A DNA stretch of 64,000 nt from Gambelia wislizenii (taxonomy: Eukaryota; Chordata; Lepidosauria; Squamata; Crotaphytidae): NCBI GenBank assembly GCA_030847615.1, contig JAUMIR010000003.1, forward strand, positions 32,858,501 through 32,922,500, written 5' to 3'. Below the pieces are notes generated by a model that had not been told where the DNA came from, did not search any database, and worked only from the letters and a program-made list of their open reading frames with translations. Positions 21,617-33,567 of the stretch are shown piece by piece (position 1 is the stretch's first letter; each line of letters opens with the position of its first letter). Position numbers and translations under genes: made by a program.

Positions 21617-22252
21617 CCTAGAATCATAGAATCATAGGGCTGGAAGGGATCCCAACAGCGATTCCATCCGATCAGCTTCTGCCCTGCAGGAACACACAAT
21701 CCAAGCATTCCTGACAGATGGCCATCCAACCTATGTTTAAAAAAACCCCAAAGAAGGAGACTCCACCACACTCCAAGGCGGCAGTGTATTCCACTTCTGA
21801 ACAGCTCTTTCTGTCAGGAGGTTCTTCCTAATATTCAGGTGGAATCTCTTTTCCTGTAGTTTGAACCCATGGCTCCGTGTCCTAGTCTCTGGAGCAGCCG
21901 AAAACAAGCTTGCTCCTTCCTCAATATGACATCCCTTCAAATATTTAAACATGGCTATCACGTCACCTCTCAACCTTCTCTTCTCCAGGATAAGCATACC
22001 CAGCTCCCTAACCCATTCCTCATAGGGCGTAATGGCTTCCAGACCTCCCACCATCCTTCTCAGTATCTTTCTTGAATTGTTGTGCCCAGAACTGAAAACA
22101 GTATTCCAGGTGAGATCTGACCAAAGCAGAATGGAATGATACTATTACTTCCCTTGATCTAGACACTACTCCTATTAATGCAGCCTAGAATCGCATTGGC
22201 ATTTTTTGCTGCTGCATCACACTACTAACTCATGTTTAGCTTGTAGTCCACT
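21617..22252 (-). mobile_element. CR1 3-prime portion, minus strand
   Basis: The minus strand ends in ATTCTATG repeats (complement at about 21622-21640). Coding remnants [30 protein letters not shown] and EEGASLFSAAPETRTRS lie at about 22030-21885, the CR1 ORF2 C-terminus. Broken by frameshifts near 22060. Confidence 0.88.
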
Positions 22253-22370
22253 CATTCTTTTCTTTGAGGAAATCTACACCATTACGCTAATTGCTAATAA
22301 ACAAAAAATATTATATTAGTGCCTATAATATAGTTTTTAAACTAAATTATTGGTAGCAAATTATGTAATA

Positions 22371-22607
22371 CAGTAGGGCCCTCTTATCCACTGGGGATTG
22401 GTTCTGGGGGGGCGTGGATTCTGAAAACCATGAATAATAGTGAATGCCATTGAAAATAATGGGACTGCTGGTTTAAAATACCATAGAGTTGCCTTGGAGG
22501 GCCTAGAAAACAACTAGGGAGGACACATTTTCAAGGAAGACTCTATGGTAGGTGTGTTGTTTTGTGTCCCATGGATAAAGAATCCATGGATACGGGGGTC
22601 CTACTGT
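22371..22607. mobile_element. Tigger-type MITE, 237 bp
   Basis: Ends CAGTAGGGCCCTCTTATCCACTGGGG and the complement of CAGTAGGACCCCC, with TA on both sides. Interior has 'attctgaaaaccatgaataatagtgaatgcc'. It lies in the right half of the 20350-22721 hAT element. Confidence 0.78.
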
Positions 22608-22729
22608 AATCTGAACATCCTGTAAGGTGAATAGGTTAGGTTACATTGACCTGAGATAAAAATATGTGGTCCCCAAAATAAAGCATTGCAGGGGGCCCCA
22701 AAATTCCTTAAACCGGCCCTGAGCAAGTA

Positions 22730-23930
22730 AGGTTATATCTCTCAGCTTTTTCTCTGACACAGACATATTTTGGCAGACTCAGTTTTTCCTTTTAGCAGGC
22801 ACAACATAACAAACTTTTGGGTGATCAATACAGAAAGGCAGACCCTATCATTACTGCAGAGCAATCCGTTTTTTTCAGGCTCATATAGACAAGACCACAG
22901 TGGCCTTTGAAGATGTGTTGTACAAATGCAAGCAGCTTACCAATAACATGCAGCAGCACCTCATGCCTCCTAGTCAGTCCATGCATATTATAGGGATAGT
23001 GCCAGTTGGAGTCAACACACCTAGAGAGCACCATGTTGGGAAGGCTTATATACACATGCATAAATCCTTAACAGAAGATATTATGCAGCATCCTCATGTT
23101 TTCCCCACCCAACTGCATGAAAATATCCAACAGCTTCTGCTTGCTCTTCTCAGAACAGGACAAAGCAAAGATAAGCCTTAATTTAATTCCCATTGAGGTA
23201 ACTGTGCTACAATGGTACGGTAGAACAGTTTATTACTAAAGTTAATGTGGGAGGAAATGTGTGGCTTTTAAAAAGAGGGGTGTGAGTTCAACCTCATTCA
23301 CCTTCAGAAAGCAATGCAAGAAGCAAGCCATCCTAGAGCAACATTTTACTTGATTAACAACGTGTGATTCTGTAGGGAGATTTCATTCATCTTTAAAAGA
23401 AGGTCTAGTATGTCAATCACATTGGAAGGCATGTCAGGGACAAGCGTTTGATCTAAAAATTTATGAAACATGAAATGAGCTGTAATACTGAGTCTGCCGT
23501 ACACCTGAATCAGTGGGTCTCTGTGGAGCATCAGTGTCTAGAACACTTTTATGATCATTTGGTAGGCTGACAAATGAGGGATAAGTTGAATGGAGCATAG
23601 GAATTTCAAAGTTAATTGAATAGTGGCTCATAAATTCACAAGGATCCAGAGGTTCTGGGGCAGCACTCACCAAAAATGTTTCAGCTTCACTGAATTGCAA
23701 AGGTTAAATGTAAACAAAATTGAAGTGGAATTTGCCATGAAGCAATATTAAACAATCCACATTGCAATGACATTTTAGAGGGACATCATTTCCGTGCCTC
23801 TAGTCTCCCTTTTATGTGTTGTTGTTTCCACGAATTCTATGCTATGTTTAGAGTGAAGTAGATGTTCTGGTATTTCATTTTATTGAAAATGTCTAAAGCT
23901 AATATTGAATGAAACATTGTTTAAAGCAAG
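22730..23930. other. Intergenic sequence with unrecognised short ORFs and a MITE end
   Basis: 'aggctcatatagacaagacc' at 22877-22896 is an isolated right end of the GTCTATA MITE family. ORFs at 22900-23181 (+, 93 codons) and 23346-23700 (-, two overlapping frames) have balanced amino-acid composition but no domain or homology I can name. They could be chance or an old retro-sequence. Confidence 0.4.
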
Positions 23931-24035
23931 AGTGGGGAATATGAGCCCTCCAGATGTTGGACTGAAGCTCCCATTAGCCCTAGCCAGCATACTATGATGA
24001 TGGATCATTGGAGCAGCAGTCCAATTGCATCTGGA
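23930..24035. mobile_element. Short palindromic MITE remnant
   Basis: 'gccctccagatgttggactgaagctcccat' pairs imperfectly with 'cagtccaattgcatctggaggggc', the layout of the reptilian 'ggccctccagatgttg' palindromic repeat. Confidence 0.55.
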
Positions 24036-24149
24036 GGGGCATACATGCTCTGTCCAATCACCTGCTGCCTCCAACTACTTCACCTGCAGGCATGAAACTG
24101 AGAACAAGAAGGGAGGGAGTAGAAAATGAAATGGTCAGATTTAGGACTT

Positions 24150-24365
24150 TATCACACTACACTGTTATAGTGCTAGTATTTCACTTTAATTGCAATGGCT
24201 ACCTCCTGTGGAATTCTGGGTTTTGTACTTTAGTGAGGCCTAAGAATTCTGGCTGAGAGTTGTAAATGCCCCTCTCCTAAACTGCAACTCCCAGGAAGCC
24301 ACAGGAAGCAGCCATAGCAGTTAATATGGAATAATAGTGCTATAACAGTGTAGTGTGATAAAACT
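24150..24365. mobile_element. Palindromic MITE, 'aatcctgggatttgtag' family
   Basis: Outer inverted ends 'ttatcacactacactgttatagtgctag' and 'agtgctataacagtgtagtgtgataa' are almost perfect. Inner halves 'ggaattctgggttttgtactttagtgagg' and 'aaactgcaactcccaggaagccacagg' fit the family. A fragment of the same left end occurs at about 30930-30970. Confidence 0.8.
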
Positions 24366-24529
24366 GGACCACTAACGACTTTGGAGATTATCAGACACAG
24401 GTGAAAAGCCAGCAAAAAGCCCACAAGGATGATGTCACCATACCACATGGTTTCGCATGTGTCGTCATCCCTGCATGCTGCCTCCGTGCAGACTGTGCTT
24501 CAGCAGAGAATAAACCACCACTATTCATT

Positions 24530-24705
24530 GGTGGAAACCTCCATCTCACCTTGCTTTTGGTCTACCCTGGTCTACTAGACCTCATGAAGTGTCTTAATAT
24601 TGCCAATTATGAAATATTATAGAATCATATAATCGTAGAATTGTAGAGTTGGAAGAGACCACGAGGGCCATCCAGTCCAACCCCCTGCCATGCAGGAGTC
24701 ATGTG
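24530..24705. mobile_element. LTR-like fragment abutting a short CR1 3-prime end
   Basis: 24530-24622 matches the end of the 18050-18870 element ('ctggtctactagacctcatgaagtgtcttaatattgccaattatgaaat'). 24622-24705 is a minus-strand CR1 tail ('agaatcatataatcgtagaattgtagagttggaagagaccacgagggccatccagtcc'). Confidence 0.6.
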
Positions 24706-25543
24706 TCAATTAACAGAAAGGGTAAGGCAATAGGAGGGAGCAAACATACGCGCACACAAAGAACCAGACAGGTTAACTGTTGTAGGCTTCTACCAAGCAA
24801 TAGCCAGGTTTCTTTCCAGCACCTCAGCACCCTAGCAAAGGCATGTAAGACAGAAGTAATTCTTTCACGCCTACCTCACCCACTAACTTTCACTTTGTCA
24901 AACAGCTGCTTGATGGGCTGGCAGGAGTATGGGGAGAAAGTTGGGGAGGGGGAGATTCTCCTTGCATGTCCCCTCCTATTACAACCTGATTCTAGCCAGC
25001 CTATCAAACGGTTGAGCAGCAGACTCACAGAGAGTAGGATTCTAGGAACAGAACAAGTAATTCATGTGTTTGTCACCATTCACATTTTTGTTTGGGTGTA
25101 ACAACATTGCATTTCAAAAGTAGCGCAACAATTTTATTGGCATAATGCTGTCTAGTTATTTTAAAGATTAGCACTCAAAGGCATATCTCTCCACTTTTTA
25201 AGGCATTTTCATGGATTTGGAGGAGACCCCAAGGGCCTGCCATGCAAGAACAGATAGCTAAAGAACTCCTTAGAGATGGCCATCCGACCATCTCAACCAG
25301 CTAATGATATGGGTATGCTGGTATGCACTTCTTAAAAAAATAGAACTGCTAAAAAGTGAAATTGAAAATGCAAGAAAAGTCAGCTGATTATCTGGCCCAG
25401 GGTGCCTCCTCCTGACCTCTTCTGTCTGCCCACCAAAAAACTCCTCCCCGCCCCCCAAGCCCCATACCAACATTGCAAAGGAGCGCAGTCCACACCCATG
25501 TGCGGATAGCTGGATTTTCTGCTCAAATCTCAAGCCCTGAATT

Positions 25544-25587
<44 letters not shown>

Positions 25588-25744
25588 TTGATGTGAATTA
25601 AAGCCCAAAATGCTGAAAAGCCCCAGAATCAAACATGTGAATTTCAAGCTTTTTATATTTTTAGTAATATTATTGGGGCATTTAAATCATTTAGGGTGTT
25701 GCATGAATTGCTAGTGTACGTGGGAATCCATGTGTGTAAAAGAT
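24706..25744. other. Intergenic sequence with a (TTTC)n microsatellite
   Basis: The (TTTC)n tract is at 25541-25589. A degenerate CR1-like phrase ('ttggaggagaccccaagggcctgccatgcaagaa', about 25217-25250) is visible. The 150-codon ORF at 24649-25101 begins in CR1 sequence and has no recognised domain. Confidence 0.5.
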
Positions 25745-26580
25745 CTTACTGTGGGGAATTTAAATGAGCCCAGTTGGCAAGTGCAAGGTTGTGTAACTTT
25801 GCAGGATCTTTTACCCTGCATATCCCAGTACTCACTGGAGAGAATGAGCCAAGCAAACCAAATAATCTCGAAATCTTTATTAAAAGTGAAATGAAACTTC
25901 ATTCACACCACACACATCCATCCAGCACACTCACAAGAACTATCAAATAAAAGCAGGAGAAATCCAAGAGGTGAGTTAGCTTAGGACAAACTCGAGAAAT
26001 ACTCTAGCACTCCGAAGTGAAGAACTCATGAGAAGTGCAGCGGAGGGAAATTACTCCTCAGTAGCTTGCAATGACGAATGGTAGGCAGTTAAAGTGAAGG
26101 AAAAAGGGGAAGTTAGAAGCAAGAGAAAGAAAACTTCTCCAGCACAGAGAGAGGTTAAGCAATGAGAGAGAGATGTCCTTATCAGGCAGAGAGGGAGAGA
26201 TTCGGAAGAGGGAGAAAGGGGAAAAGGGGAAATAGACAGAAAGACAGAGTGGTCTGGAAATGTGAGGAATGGGGATCCGAGTGCGCTGAAGGAAGATTTT
26301 GGGGTATATTTATATGTAAAATCTCCTTTGAAAATCCAATTTAATGAGGAAAATAATTGTCCATCAGAAGATTCCCATGATTACAGCAAAGAAAACTCCA
26401 GATGAGCTAGCACTATATGAAAAGGGCCATTTTCAGACTGATGGATGACAGACAGCTCTCTCTTTGGGATGCAGATGGAGCGATAAGGAAACTAGACATA
26501 ACTCACATAACAATGAGATTACCAGCTAACTTTTGAAATGTTCAGAAGGGTGCATCCTCCTGGCACCTTCTCAGGAAAAC
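25745..26580 (-). mobile_element. Possible LTR-like element, minus strand
   Basis: AATAAA on the minus strand (complement of 'tctttattaaaag' near 25877), purine-rich middle (26100-26270) and a layout like 18050 and 48420 suggest a related LTR. Ends and target duplication were not found. Confidence 0.35.
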
Positions 26581-27529
26581 ATGACATTATTATGGCAAAC
26601 TTCAAAGAAACTCCACTTCACCTTTACCAAAAGTATGAAACAGTTTGTCGAACCTGAAATGGCCTGTCCTTAGCATGTACGTGTGGGGCAAGTGTGTGCT
26701 CTAGCCCTGACCTTCATTTTCTGTCAGCCGCAGGGAGGGCCTGGCATTAATATATAACTCAATCAAAATGTGCATCAAAAACAGATGAAGCAGTCGCTCT
26801 CTTTACAAGGGGCTGAACATGTTTTCATCCTACGCATGCACATACCTACATGGTACATCTACTGTGCCAAGTAAAACCTAATGAAAAAGAAAATTAACTT
26901 TCCTTGTTCCTGATGATTCTGTATAAGCTGCAAAAGATAAAAAGAGAAAGTTGCCTCTTCATGGTTGATTGAAGAGGCTTATAAATCAATGTTTCCTCTT
27001 TTTATTTTTGTGCTACACTTTGTGGATTTCCTCTTGTTATTAGGTTGTTTTTCATACATTAATCCAACCCATGCTGCTTAAGGCCTTTCCTAAAGGCTTG
27101 CCTCAGCGTCCCAGTCCATAAACATTTAATGAGATCGCACGCTGGAATAATAAGTTGCCAAACTATACTATCTTTTTCAAGATCTCAGTGGAGTCTTTGC
27201 TAGAAATTAATCAAGGCTGGCAAAAGATGTTTTGCTGCCTGAGGGGAAACAATAATGATGCCTCCGCCACCTTCTGTCCACAAGTCAAAGATGGCAAATG
27301 GATCCCTCTCTGGACAGGAAACTGAAAAGAGCTTCTTGTCTAAACTTCAGACAGTACCCAGGCACCACAATCTTCCTTGGTCTGTTTCTTTGAATTCCTT
27401 AGCAAGTCTCTTTGCTCCCTTCTAACATTTGCCTACAGTTCCATTTTGGCTCTTAACAGAGCAGGTCCTACAGTTAGACAAAATAAGACAGCCACTGCAG
27501 GCTATAGATTGTGCATGTTACACACACAC
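26581..27529. other. Intergenic sequence, nothing recognised
   Basis: No repeat termini, RNA gene or credible ORF. Confidence 0.4.
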
Positions 27530-27715
27530 TCCTGTCACACTGCAGAAATAATGCAGTTTGACACCACTTTACCTGCTGTGGCTCAATGCTATGGGATTCT
27601 GGGATTTTCAGTTTTGTGAGATATTTAGCCTTCTCTGTCAGAGAGCTCTGGTGTCACAACAAACCACAAATCTCAGAATTCCATTTGCATTATTTCTGCA
27701 ATGTGGCAGCAGCCA
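27530..27715. mobile_element. Palindromic MITE, 'aatcctgggatttgtag' family
   Basis: 'cactgcagaaataatgca' and 'tgcattatttctgcaatgtgg' are inverted ends. Inner pair: 'gctatgggattctgggattttcagttttgtgag' with 'ccacaaatctcagaattcc'. Confidence 0.78.
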
Positions 27716-27739
27716 CAGAAGGGTACAAAATTGTTAGTA

Positions 27740-27968
27740 CAGTTGTCCCTCCGTATCCACAGATTTGGTATCCATGGATTTAAGTATTCACGGCTTGAAA
27801 ATATTATTTAAAAAATAAACATCCAAAAAGCAATCCTTGATTTTGCCATCTTATATAAGGGACACCATTTTGCTATGCCATTGCATATAATGGGACTTGA
27901 GTATTCACAGATTTTGGTATCCACGGGGGTCCTGGAACCAAACCCCAGCGAATATGAAGGGACGACTG
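27740..27968. mobile_element. Tigger-type MITE, 229 bp
   Basis: CAGTTGTCCCTCCGTATCC left end, complement of GGGACGACTG right end, TA on both sides. Same length and nearly the same sequence as 2888-3116. Confidence 0.88.
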
Positions 27969-28467
27969 TAGTTTAATGTGTTGTTTTTGCAGTTCTGCTA
28001 AAATGGTGGCTGGTGTTTGAGGGATTTCTTCCCTTTCTGCTAAAATAACTCAGCTGACTTTGAGTACTGTGTTCCATAATGTGTGTTAGGAGGGTGTCGT
28101 TCGCTGCTCTGCCTCAGGCGACAAAATGTCTTGGCTGGCAAGAGTTCAGAAAAGTTACTGTTTGAGACGACAGGTCATAGAATCTTTCATCAGCATGGCC
28201 AGTGGGGATAAGTTAATTCTGTACTCAGGCATGGATTAAATACACACATGGATTAAATACACTCATAGCTAACAACCAATCTAGATGAGACACAGAGGTT
28301 CTATGATAATGAGCTCCTGATTTTTATTTTTATTTTTTAAATTAAAACCCAGATTTTGGGTGATTGTACTTTGGATCAGTGCAAGAGTGTGGTAGAAGGA
28401 GTTGCTGCACATTTTCCCACATAGGGTAGATAGCTTCACAAATCTATGGTTTCTATCAGAAAAAACA
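27969..28467. other. Intergenic sequence, nothing recognised
   Basis: No clear repeat or coding sequence. Confidence 0.35.
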
Positions 28468-29118
28468 GGGGGGTTATCTAAACAGTGAAAATACTCCTCA
28501 CAGAATGCAAGGAGAATACAATCTGTCTCAATGGGATTCTGCATCATTTTGATGTATTGGGAAGGAGGGCCCCCCAAAACCACCTTACACTGTGTGGGAA
28601 AAGCCTTGGAGGCTTTCCCCCTATGTTTTTTTTAAAAAAACAGCAGGGGGAATGCTCATTCTTTCTCATTGGAACAAGTGATTCAATTTGATTCACTTTC
28701 CCTATACAAGCGGACGTTGACAGCCGATTGGTTGGATGTGTGCGGGGGCGGAGTTTGCTAACCAGACAAGTGCCTGGAGCCACCATCTTGGATTTTCACC
28801 TTAGTACTTGCTAAGGTGATAAAACGGGGGGGGGGGTATTTCCTTTTTTGTTAAAGCAAAAGGTCACTCTTTCACACCTTGGATATGGTTTTTAAAAAAT
28901 ACCGTATGGCAATGGCAAATTGAGGTGAATAAAAATGCAAGTGATTTACTCATGGCTGCCATCTTGATTTGCAGGCATGTCCATTTGCACAGCAAATGCA
29001 GATAGCTTCGCATGCCTGCAATCTGCCAAAAAATCCCATTCAGACAAATAGTGGCTGCTGTGAATTGCCATTAATGTGGAGCAATCCACATTTTTTTTTG
29101 CCTCGTTTAGACAATACC
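28468..29118. mobile_element. MITE of the GTCTATA family, ~650 bp
   Basis: 'ggggggttatctaaacagtg' and 'gcctcgtttagacaatacc' are the inverted ends. Contains 'aagccttggaggctttcccc', 'cagccgattggttgg', 'ccaccatcttggattttcaccttagt' and an 11-base G run near 28826. No ORF of significance. Confidence 0.7.
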
Positions 29119-30362
29119 AAGGTTTGGAGAAAGAGTTATCTGCCCCTACATTACCCAATGCTGCTATTCTATTCTGAACTGTGGGAGATTCCATTAATAG
29201 AGTCCTCACATCATGTATAATTTGGTCATTAGCTCAAACATCATGTTGGCATGATAATGCTTCATTAATTCTGGAACCAGTGAAGTAATAAAGGAGTGCT
29301 TCTGAGCATACATGAAGTACCCCATTTCTTACCACAGAGGGTTGTTCACCATTTGATTCTTCTCAACTTTTTTGAAGGGGAATTGAATCTGTGAACTGAT
29401 TCTATTGAAGGGTATTTTATTCAAACTGACATTGGACAAGGTGAGAATTTTGCCCATGGCCATTAATCTGTAATTGCTCATCTGCAAGTCACCATTTTTC
29501 CTAATGTCAACTGGTGTCCATTTGTATAACACTTCTGAAATACTACAACCAATACCTGAATACCTGGGACTCAAGATGAGCATGTCCAGGTGCAATGTAT
29601 GGCTTCCAAATAGGTATAAACTTCAATACCTCCACTCCTTTCTTTGCTTATTAATAAGGATTAAGATAAGAGAACCATTCTGAAATTATGATTGTAGTAC
29701 CACATGAATTGCCGTATTATACCCATGAACAGAATTAAGGGTGGGGGTGGGGGCTTTTAGAGCACTTTTCCTCAGACTAATGGCTTCAGATGTGTTGGAC
29801 TACAACCAGAGCTTGGTAATATTTCTTTTGGATCACACTTCCCATAATCCCTAGTTGGGTATGTGAACTGGAAGATTATGGTGGGCCCCAGACAAATGAT
29901 GAGCATACAACCCCTATAGTTCTGTTGAAATCCATGCTGAACCACAAGGTGGTAAACCAAATTCATACCATTTGTACGTTACATATCACAATACAATGGC
30001 TTTGCCACTTCAGCTCTTTGTCTAAACAACTTGAAGGAATGAGATCTGGGCTCTATTTTTAAAATATCCTCTTTAATAGAAGAATTTAGCCACTTGCAAA
30101 TGCACCCAAGCACAGAAAATTAAGGAAAGGCACCTGTCCTTAATTTTTGCATCATGTAAATGCAATAAATACATTTTACAACTTCCATGCATTAAATTTT
30201 TTCTTTTATATCTTCCACTGGGGTATAATGCCAACTGATACAGTGTGCAGAGTATATTAGTGTATATGCAAGTAGAATTCAAGTAACTGTCAGAATCAAG
30301 GCTGAGGAACCCTTTGACTTGTACATCAGGGTGGGCATGGGCTAGAGCCTGGAGGATACACA
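29119..30362. other. Intergenic sequence with a weak MITE remnant
   Basis: At 29775-29940 'ggcttcagatgtgttggactacaacc' resembles the palindromic 'ccagatgttggactacaactccc' repeat. The rest is unrecognised and AT-rich. Confidence 0.4.
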
Positions 30363-30550
30363 GGACTTTTTCAGATGACTTAAAAGTCATCCTGAGGAGC
30401 TGCAAAAGGCACCAAGTTGTCTCGCTGCAGGGGTCCTTTTTCAGACAACCCTGTCTTCTTCCGTTTCACCTCTGTGTTCCATGGAGGGAAAAGGTGCCAC
30501 TTTTTACTCACAAAAAACTTTAGTAAGTAAAAAGCACCGCCTTTTCCCAG
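30363..30550. mobile_element. Third fold-back MITE, right arm degraded
   Basis: Begins GGACTTTTTCAGATGACTT. The centre 'ggtgccactttttactcacaaaaaactttagtaagtaaaaagcaccgcc' (about 30494-30542) matches the hairpin core of 15852-16181. The expected right end near 30690 is absent. Confidence 0.65.
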
Positions 30551-31322
30551 TTTTTGAGGGAGGTAGCAGTGATGATCAGTTGAGAGAAGGCTGCTGAGTG
30601 AATGGGAAGAGAGCATGAGGGAGCCAATCCAAGAGCAGGAAAATGTTGGGAGGGGGTTTCCTAGAATTTGAAAGATGTGTATAAATAGTTGAGAGAATCA
30701 GTTGGAGTTTATGTCTGTTTAATTTTGAGTGCAGTTGAGTGATGGCTGTGTGGAGTATGGTCTGTGCTTTAGAGAGTGTTGAGGTTGAATTGATTATATA
30801 GTGAGTGGAAATTAAAAGTATAAGAAAGAATGATTGAGTCTGGTAGTTATCTGGTTTTATTCTTAAGGGCTCAAAGAATATTATCTGAAATGTTATATGT
30901 AATGGTTACCACAGAGTGGGACTAAGGACTTTATCACACTATACTGTTATAGTGCTGCCTCCTGTGGGCTGAAGTGTCCCCATCCCCCCTGCTGCCACCA
31001 TGAATATGATTCTCTGACTGAGCTGGTAAGTTTACTTAATGAAAACTCTGCCTTGTACCTAATCTCAGTGAATAAATAGCTAGAAACAAATAGCAGGAAG
31101 CCTTATACTCCTGAAATATTAATGACTGCATGGAGGGCTTGATCTTGCAAGCCAAGGGAAAATCAATAGCATCTTGCAGATAAAAGGACTACATGTTGTG
31201 ATGTCAGAAAAACATATTGCAGGTCAGAAGAGCTTCTGCTATTGGTTGCATCAGTCATCCATGGTAGCCTTCTGAAGGCCTGTTTAAACATGCCTAATTG
31301 AGGTGTTACTGCTTTTAAATGT
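30551..31322. other. Intergenic sequence, little recognised
   Basis: Contains the isolated end 'ggactttatcacactatactgttatagtgc' (30927-30956) of the palindromic MITE family at 24150. Otherwise no feature seen. Confidence 0.4.
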
Positions 31323-31562
31323 GTTGTTTGTGTGCCTTCAAGTCATTTCTGATTTGAATGCCAAGGCAAACCTATCACTGGGTTTTCTTGGCAAAATTTG
31401 TCCAGATGGGGTTTGTGCATTTGCCTCCCTCTGAGGCTGACAGAGTGTGACTTGCCCAAGGTTACCCAGTGGGTTCCCATGGCTGAGTGGAGATTCAGTC
31501 TCTGGTCTACAGACTCGTAGTCCAACGCTCAAACCACTACACCATGCTGGCTCTCAGCTCCT
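31323..31562 (-). mobile_element. tRNA-derived SINE, (ACA) family, minus strand
   Basis: 'tgtgtgccttcaagtcatttctgat...ggctgacagagtgtgacttgcccaaggttacccagtgggttcccatggctgagtggagattcagtctctggt...ccactacaccatgctgg' is the complement of the full SINE including its tRNA-like head. Confidence 0.88.
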
Positions 31563-31864
31563 GTACAAAGAACTGTTCATACACAAACAGCTATTTGTTT
31601 GAAAGTGCTTCCTTGTGAAATCCATTAAGTGATTGCCAGATTTTTTGTTGGGGTGGGGAATGAGGTAGCTTTGTCTGCTGTGTTAGGATCTCTTCTTGGG
31701 ATATGACCTTCCTTTCAGAACAGGTCTTGTGTAAATTATAATCAGTAGAAAACTAGGATAGAGCCCCCTGTGGGCAAAAAGAATGGGTAGAGAGAAGGAG
31801 GAGCTCCACATGACAGAAAATGAAATTACTGTATTCCAGGCCCAGTGTGAATCAGAAAGAAATG

Positions 31865-32963
31865 CAGTTGGCCTGCCACATTCACAGATTTCACTTTTGT
31901 GGATTTGATTATTCGTGAGTTTGTAGCTGCTGCTTAAGTAGCCCGACCTCCTCACTCCACTCCTTCTGTTCCTTCTTCACCCTGCTATTTCCTGTCCTGC
32001 CAAAGCCTCCAGCCACTCGCTCCAGTTTCTTCCATGCAACCAGGATCCCCCAGCTTCATTGCAAGACCTTTCCTGGCTGAAAGGCCTCCCCTCCCCATTT
32101 CTCAGTTTCCTCTTTCTTCTGAATTTCCCCTGCCCTGCCAAAGCCTCCAACCACTCATTCAGTTTCTCTTGCAATCAGGATCCCCCAGCTTCATTTGTGA
32201 GATCTTTCCTGGCTGAAAGACCTCCTCACCCCATTCTTCAGTTTCTTCTGAATTTCTCCTGCCCTGCCAAAGCCTCCAGCCACTCACTCAGTTTTTTCCT
32301 TGCAACCAGGATCCCCCTGCATCATTAGCAAAACCTTTCCTGGCTGAAAGACCTTCCCACCACATTTCTTCTGTTGCAAGCTGCTGGCATGCAGAGCAGC
32401 AGAAATCTCTGTTGCAAAGAGCCTCAAAAGCCTGCATCTTCGTGGGGTTTGGAGACTTTTTGCAAAGGAGATTTCTCCTCTCTGCCTTCCCCAGCACTTA
32501 GCACTTCAGTGTGGCTCTGAGATAAGGCAGAGCAGCAGAAACCTCCACTACAAAGAACCCCCAAAGTCTGCCTCTTCATAGGATTTGAAGACTCTTTGGA
32601 AAGTAGATTTCTCCTCTCTGCCTTCCCCCAGCACTTTAGCACACACTGGAAGAAGGCAGGGCAGCAGAAACCTTGAGCCCCTGAAGCCTGCTTCTTCAGG
32701 GGGGTTGGCAACTCTTTGAAAGGAGATTTCTCTTCTCTGTCTTCCCCGAGCAGGTTGGTGGCTGAGGGACCTGCCTTCCAGGCCCACATTCTTCATACCC
32801 CCCCCCCGGCACCTGTCCAGCCACTCACTTTGCAAGCCTGAGGAGCCCTTCTGGGGAGCTCCACCCTCAGCTCCACTGTATTATAAATATTCACAGGTTG
32901 TTGTTTTTTTACTTTCACAGGGCTTCTGCACCCCTAGTCCCTGCACATGTGGAGGGCCAACTG
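31865..32963. mobile_element. Tigger-type element (1.1 kb) filled with two tandem arrays
   Basis: Ends CAGTTGGCCTGCCACATTCAC and the complement of CAGTTGGCCCTCCACATGTG. Subterminal 'gtggatttgattattcgtgag' is like those of 7259 and 35251. Array one: 'cctgccaaagcctcca' at about 31996, 32134 and 32263 (~130 bp units). Array two: 'gcagagcagcagaaa'-type units at about 32391, 32526 and 32655 (~132 bp). The reported ORFs are periodic readings of these arrays. The flanking TA is not preserved. Confidence 0.78.
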
Positions 32964-33125
32964 AACAGGCACACCTTAGTAAACAAAGTAGAAAAAGTAT
33001 TTCTGTTTATTACCGCTTTAACATAAAATTTGGTACGAGAGGCAGAACTTTCACGGCTGGCATCCATAGATTTTCTTTGGGTTTTTTCCAGGCTGTGAGG
33101 CCCCCGTGTTCTGGGAGAGTTTCTT

Positions 33126-33168
33126 TCTGACATTTCACCTGTATCTGTGACTGGCATCTTCAGAGAAT
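33126..33168 (-). ncRNA. Hammerhead-ribozyme-like motif in Penelope-like arm (left)
   Basis: On the minus strand: stem I TTCT, core CTGAAGA, stem II GCC...GGT around a loop, then GAAA, a minimal stem III, and the GTC cleavage triplet followed by AGAA, which pairs with TTCT. This is the conserved order of a type I hammerhead. Stem III (ATGT) is shorter than needed for efficient self-cleavage as a monomer; ACGT is the likely ancestral form. Penelope-like elements are known to carry hammerheads. Activity of this copy is unproven. Confidence 0.5.
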
Positions 33169-33567
33169 GTTTGGGTAGGAGTGTGTGTGTGTGTGGGGGG
33201 GTGATATACTGTGAGCCCCTGTTGGAGAGGTTATGTAAATTTGTGTATTTGAATGAGTAGTTCCTGGGGGAAGATATGCAAGGAGGATTAGTGTCTATTT
33301 GGCTAATGGTTGGTTAATGATCCATTATCTGCTGGAAATCCCTCTGTTCCTGGGTGGAGTTCATTTCTAAGTGTTGACTTCTGATTTTAGTGTTCTTCAG
33401 GACTGGTAGCCAGATTTTGTTTACTTTTAGAGTTTCTTCTTTCCTGTTGAAGATGTCCAGGTATTTGCAGATTTCAATAGCTTCTCTGTGCATTCTGACA
33501 TGATAGTTGTTGGCCTGACCAGAATTTCAGTGTTTTCAAATAACATTTTGTGTCCAGGTTGGTTTAT

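Larger units (their letters stand above)
20350..22721. mobile_element. hAT-like element with perfect 8 bp TSD, holding several nested insertions
   Basis: Left end CAGGGCCGGTTTAACTAG and right end CTTAAACCGGCCCTG are inverted repeats. AGCAAGTA flanks both sides exactly (20342-20349 and 22722-22729). Native left sequence is at 20350-20515 and native right sequence at about 22608-22721, the latter matching 10435-10662. Between them lie a microsatellite, a SINE (20825-21045), another hAT (21170-21505), a CR1 (21617-22252) and a Tigger MITE (22371-22607). Confidence 0.85.

Noticed and set aside
24649..25101. 150-codon + strand ORF
   Set aside because: Starts inside a reversed CR1 tail; no domain; downstream sequence resembles nothing known. 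Chance ORF is the simplest reading.
32059..32835. ORFs of 89, 121 and 95 codons in the 31865-32963 element
   Set aside because: Periodic, low-complexity translations of the two tandem arrays on opposite strands.
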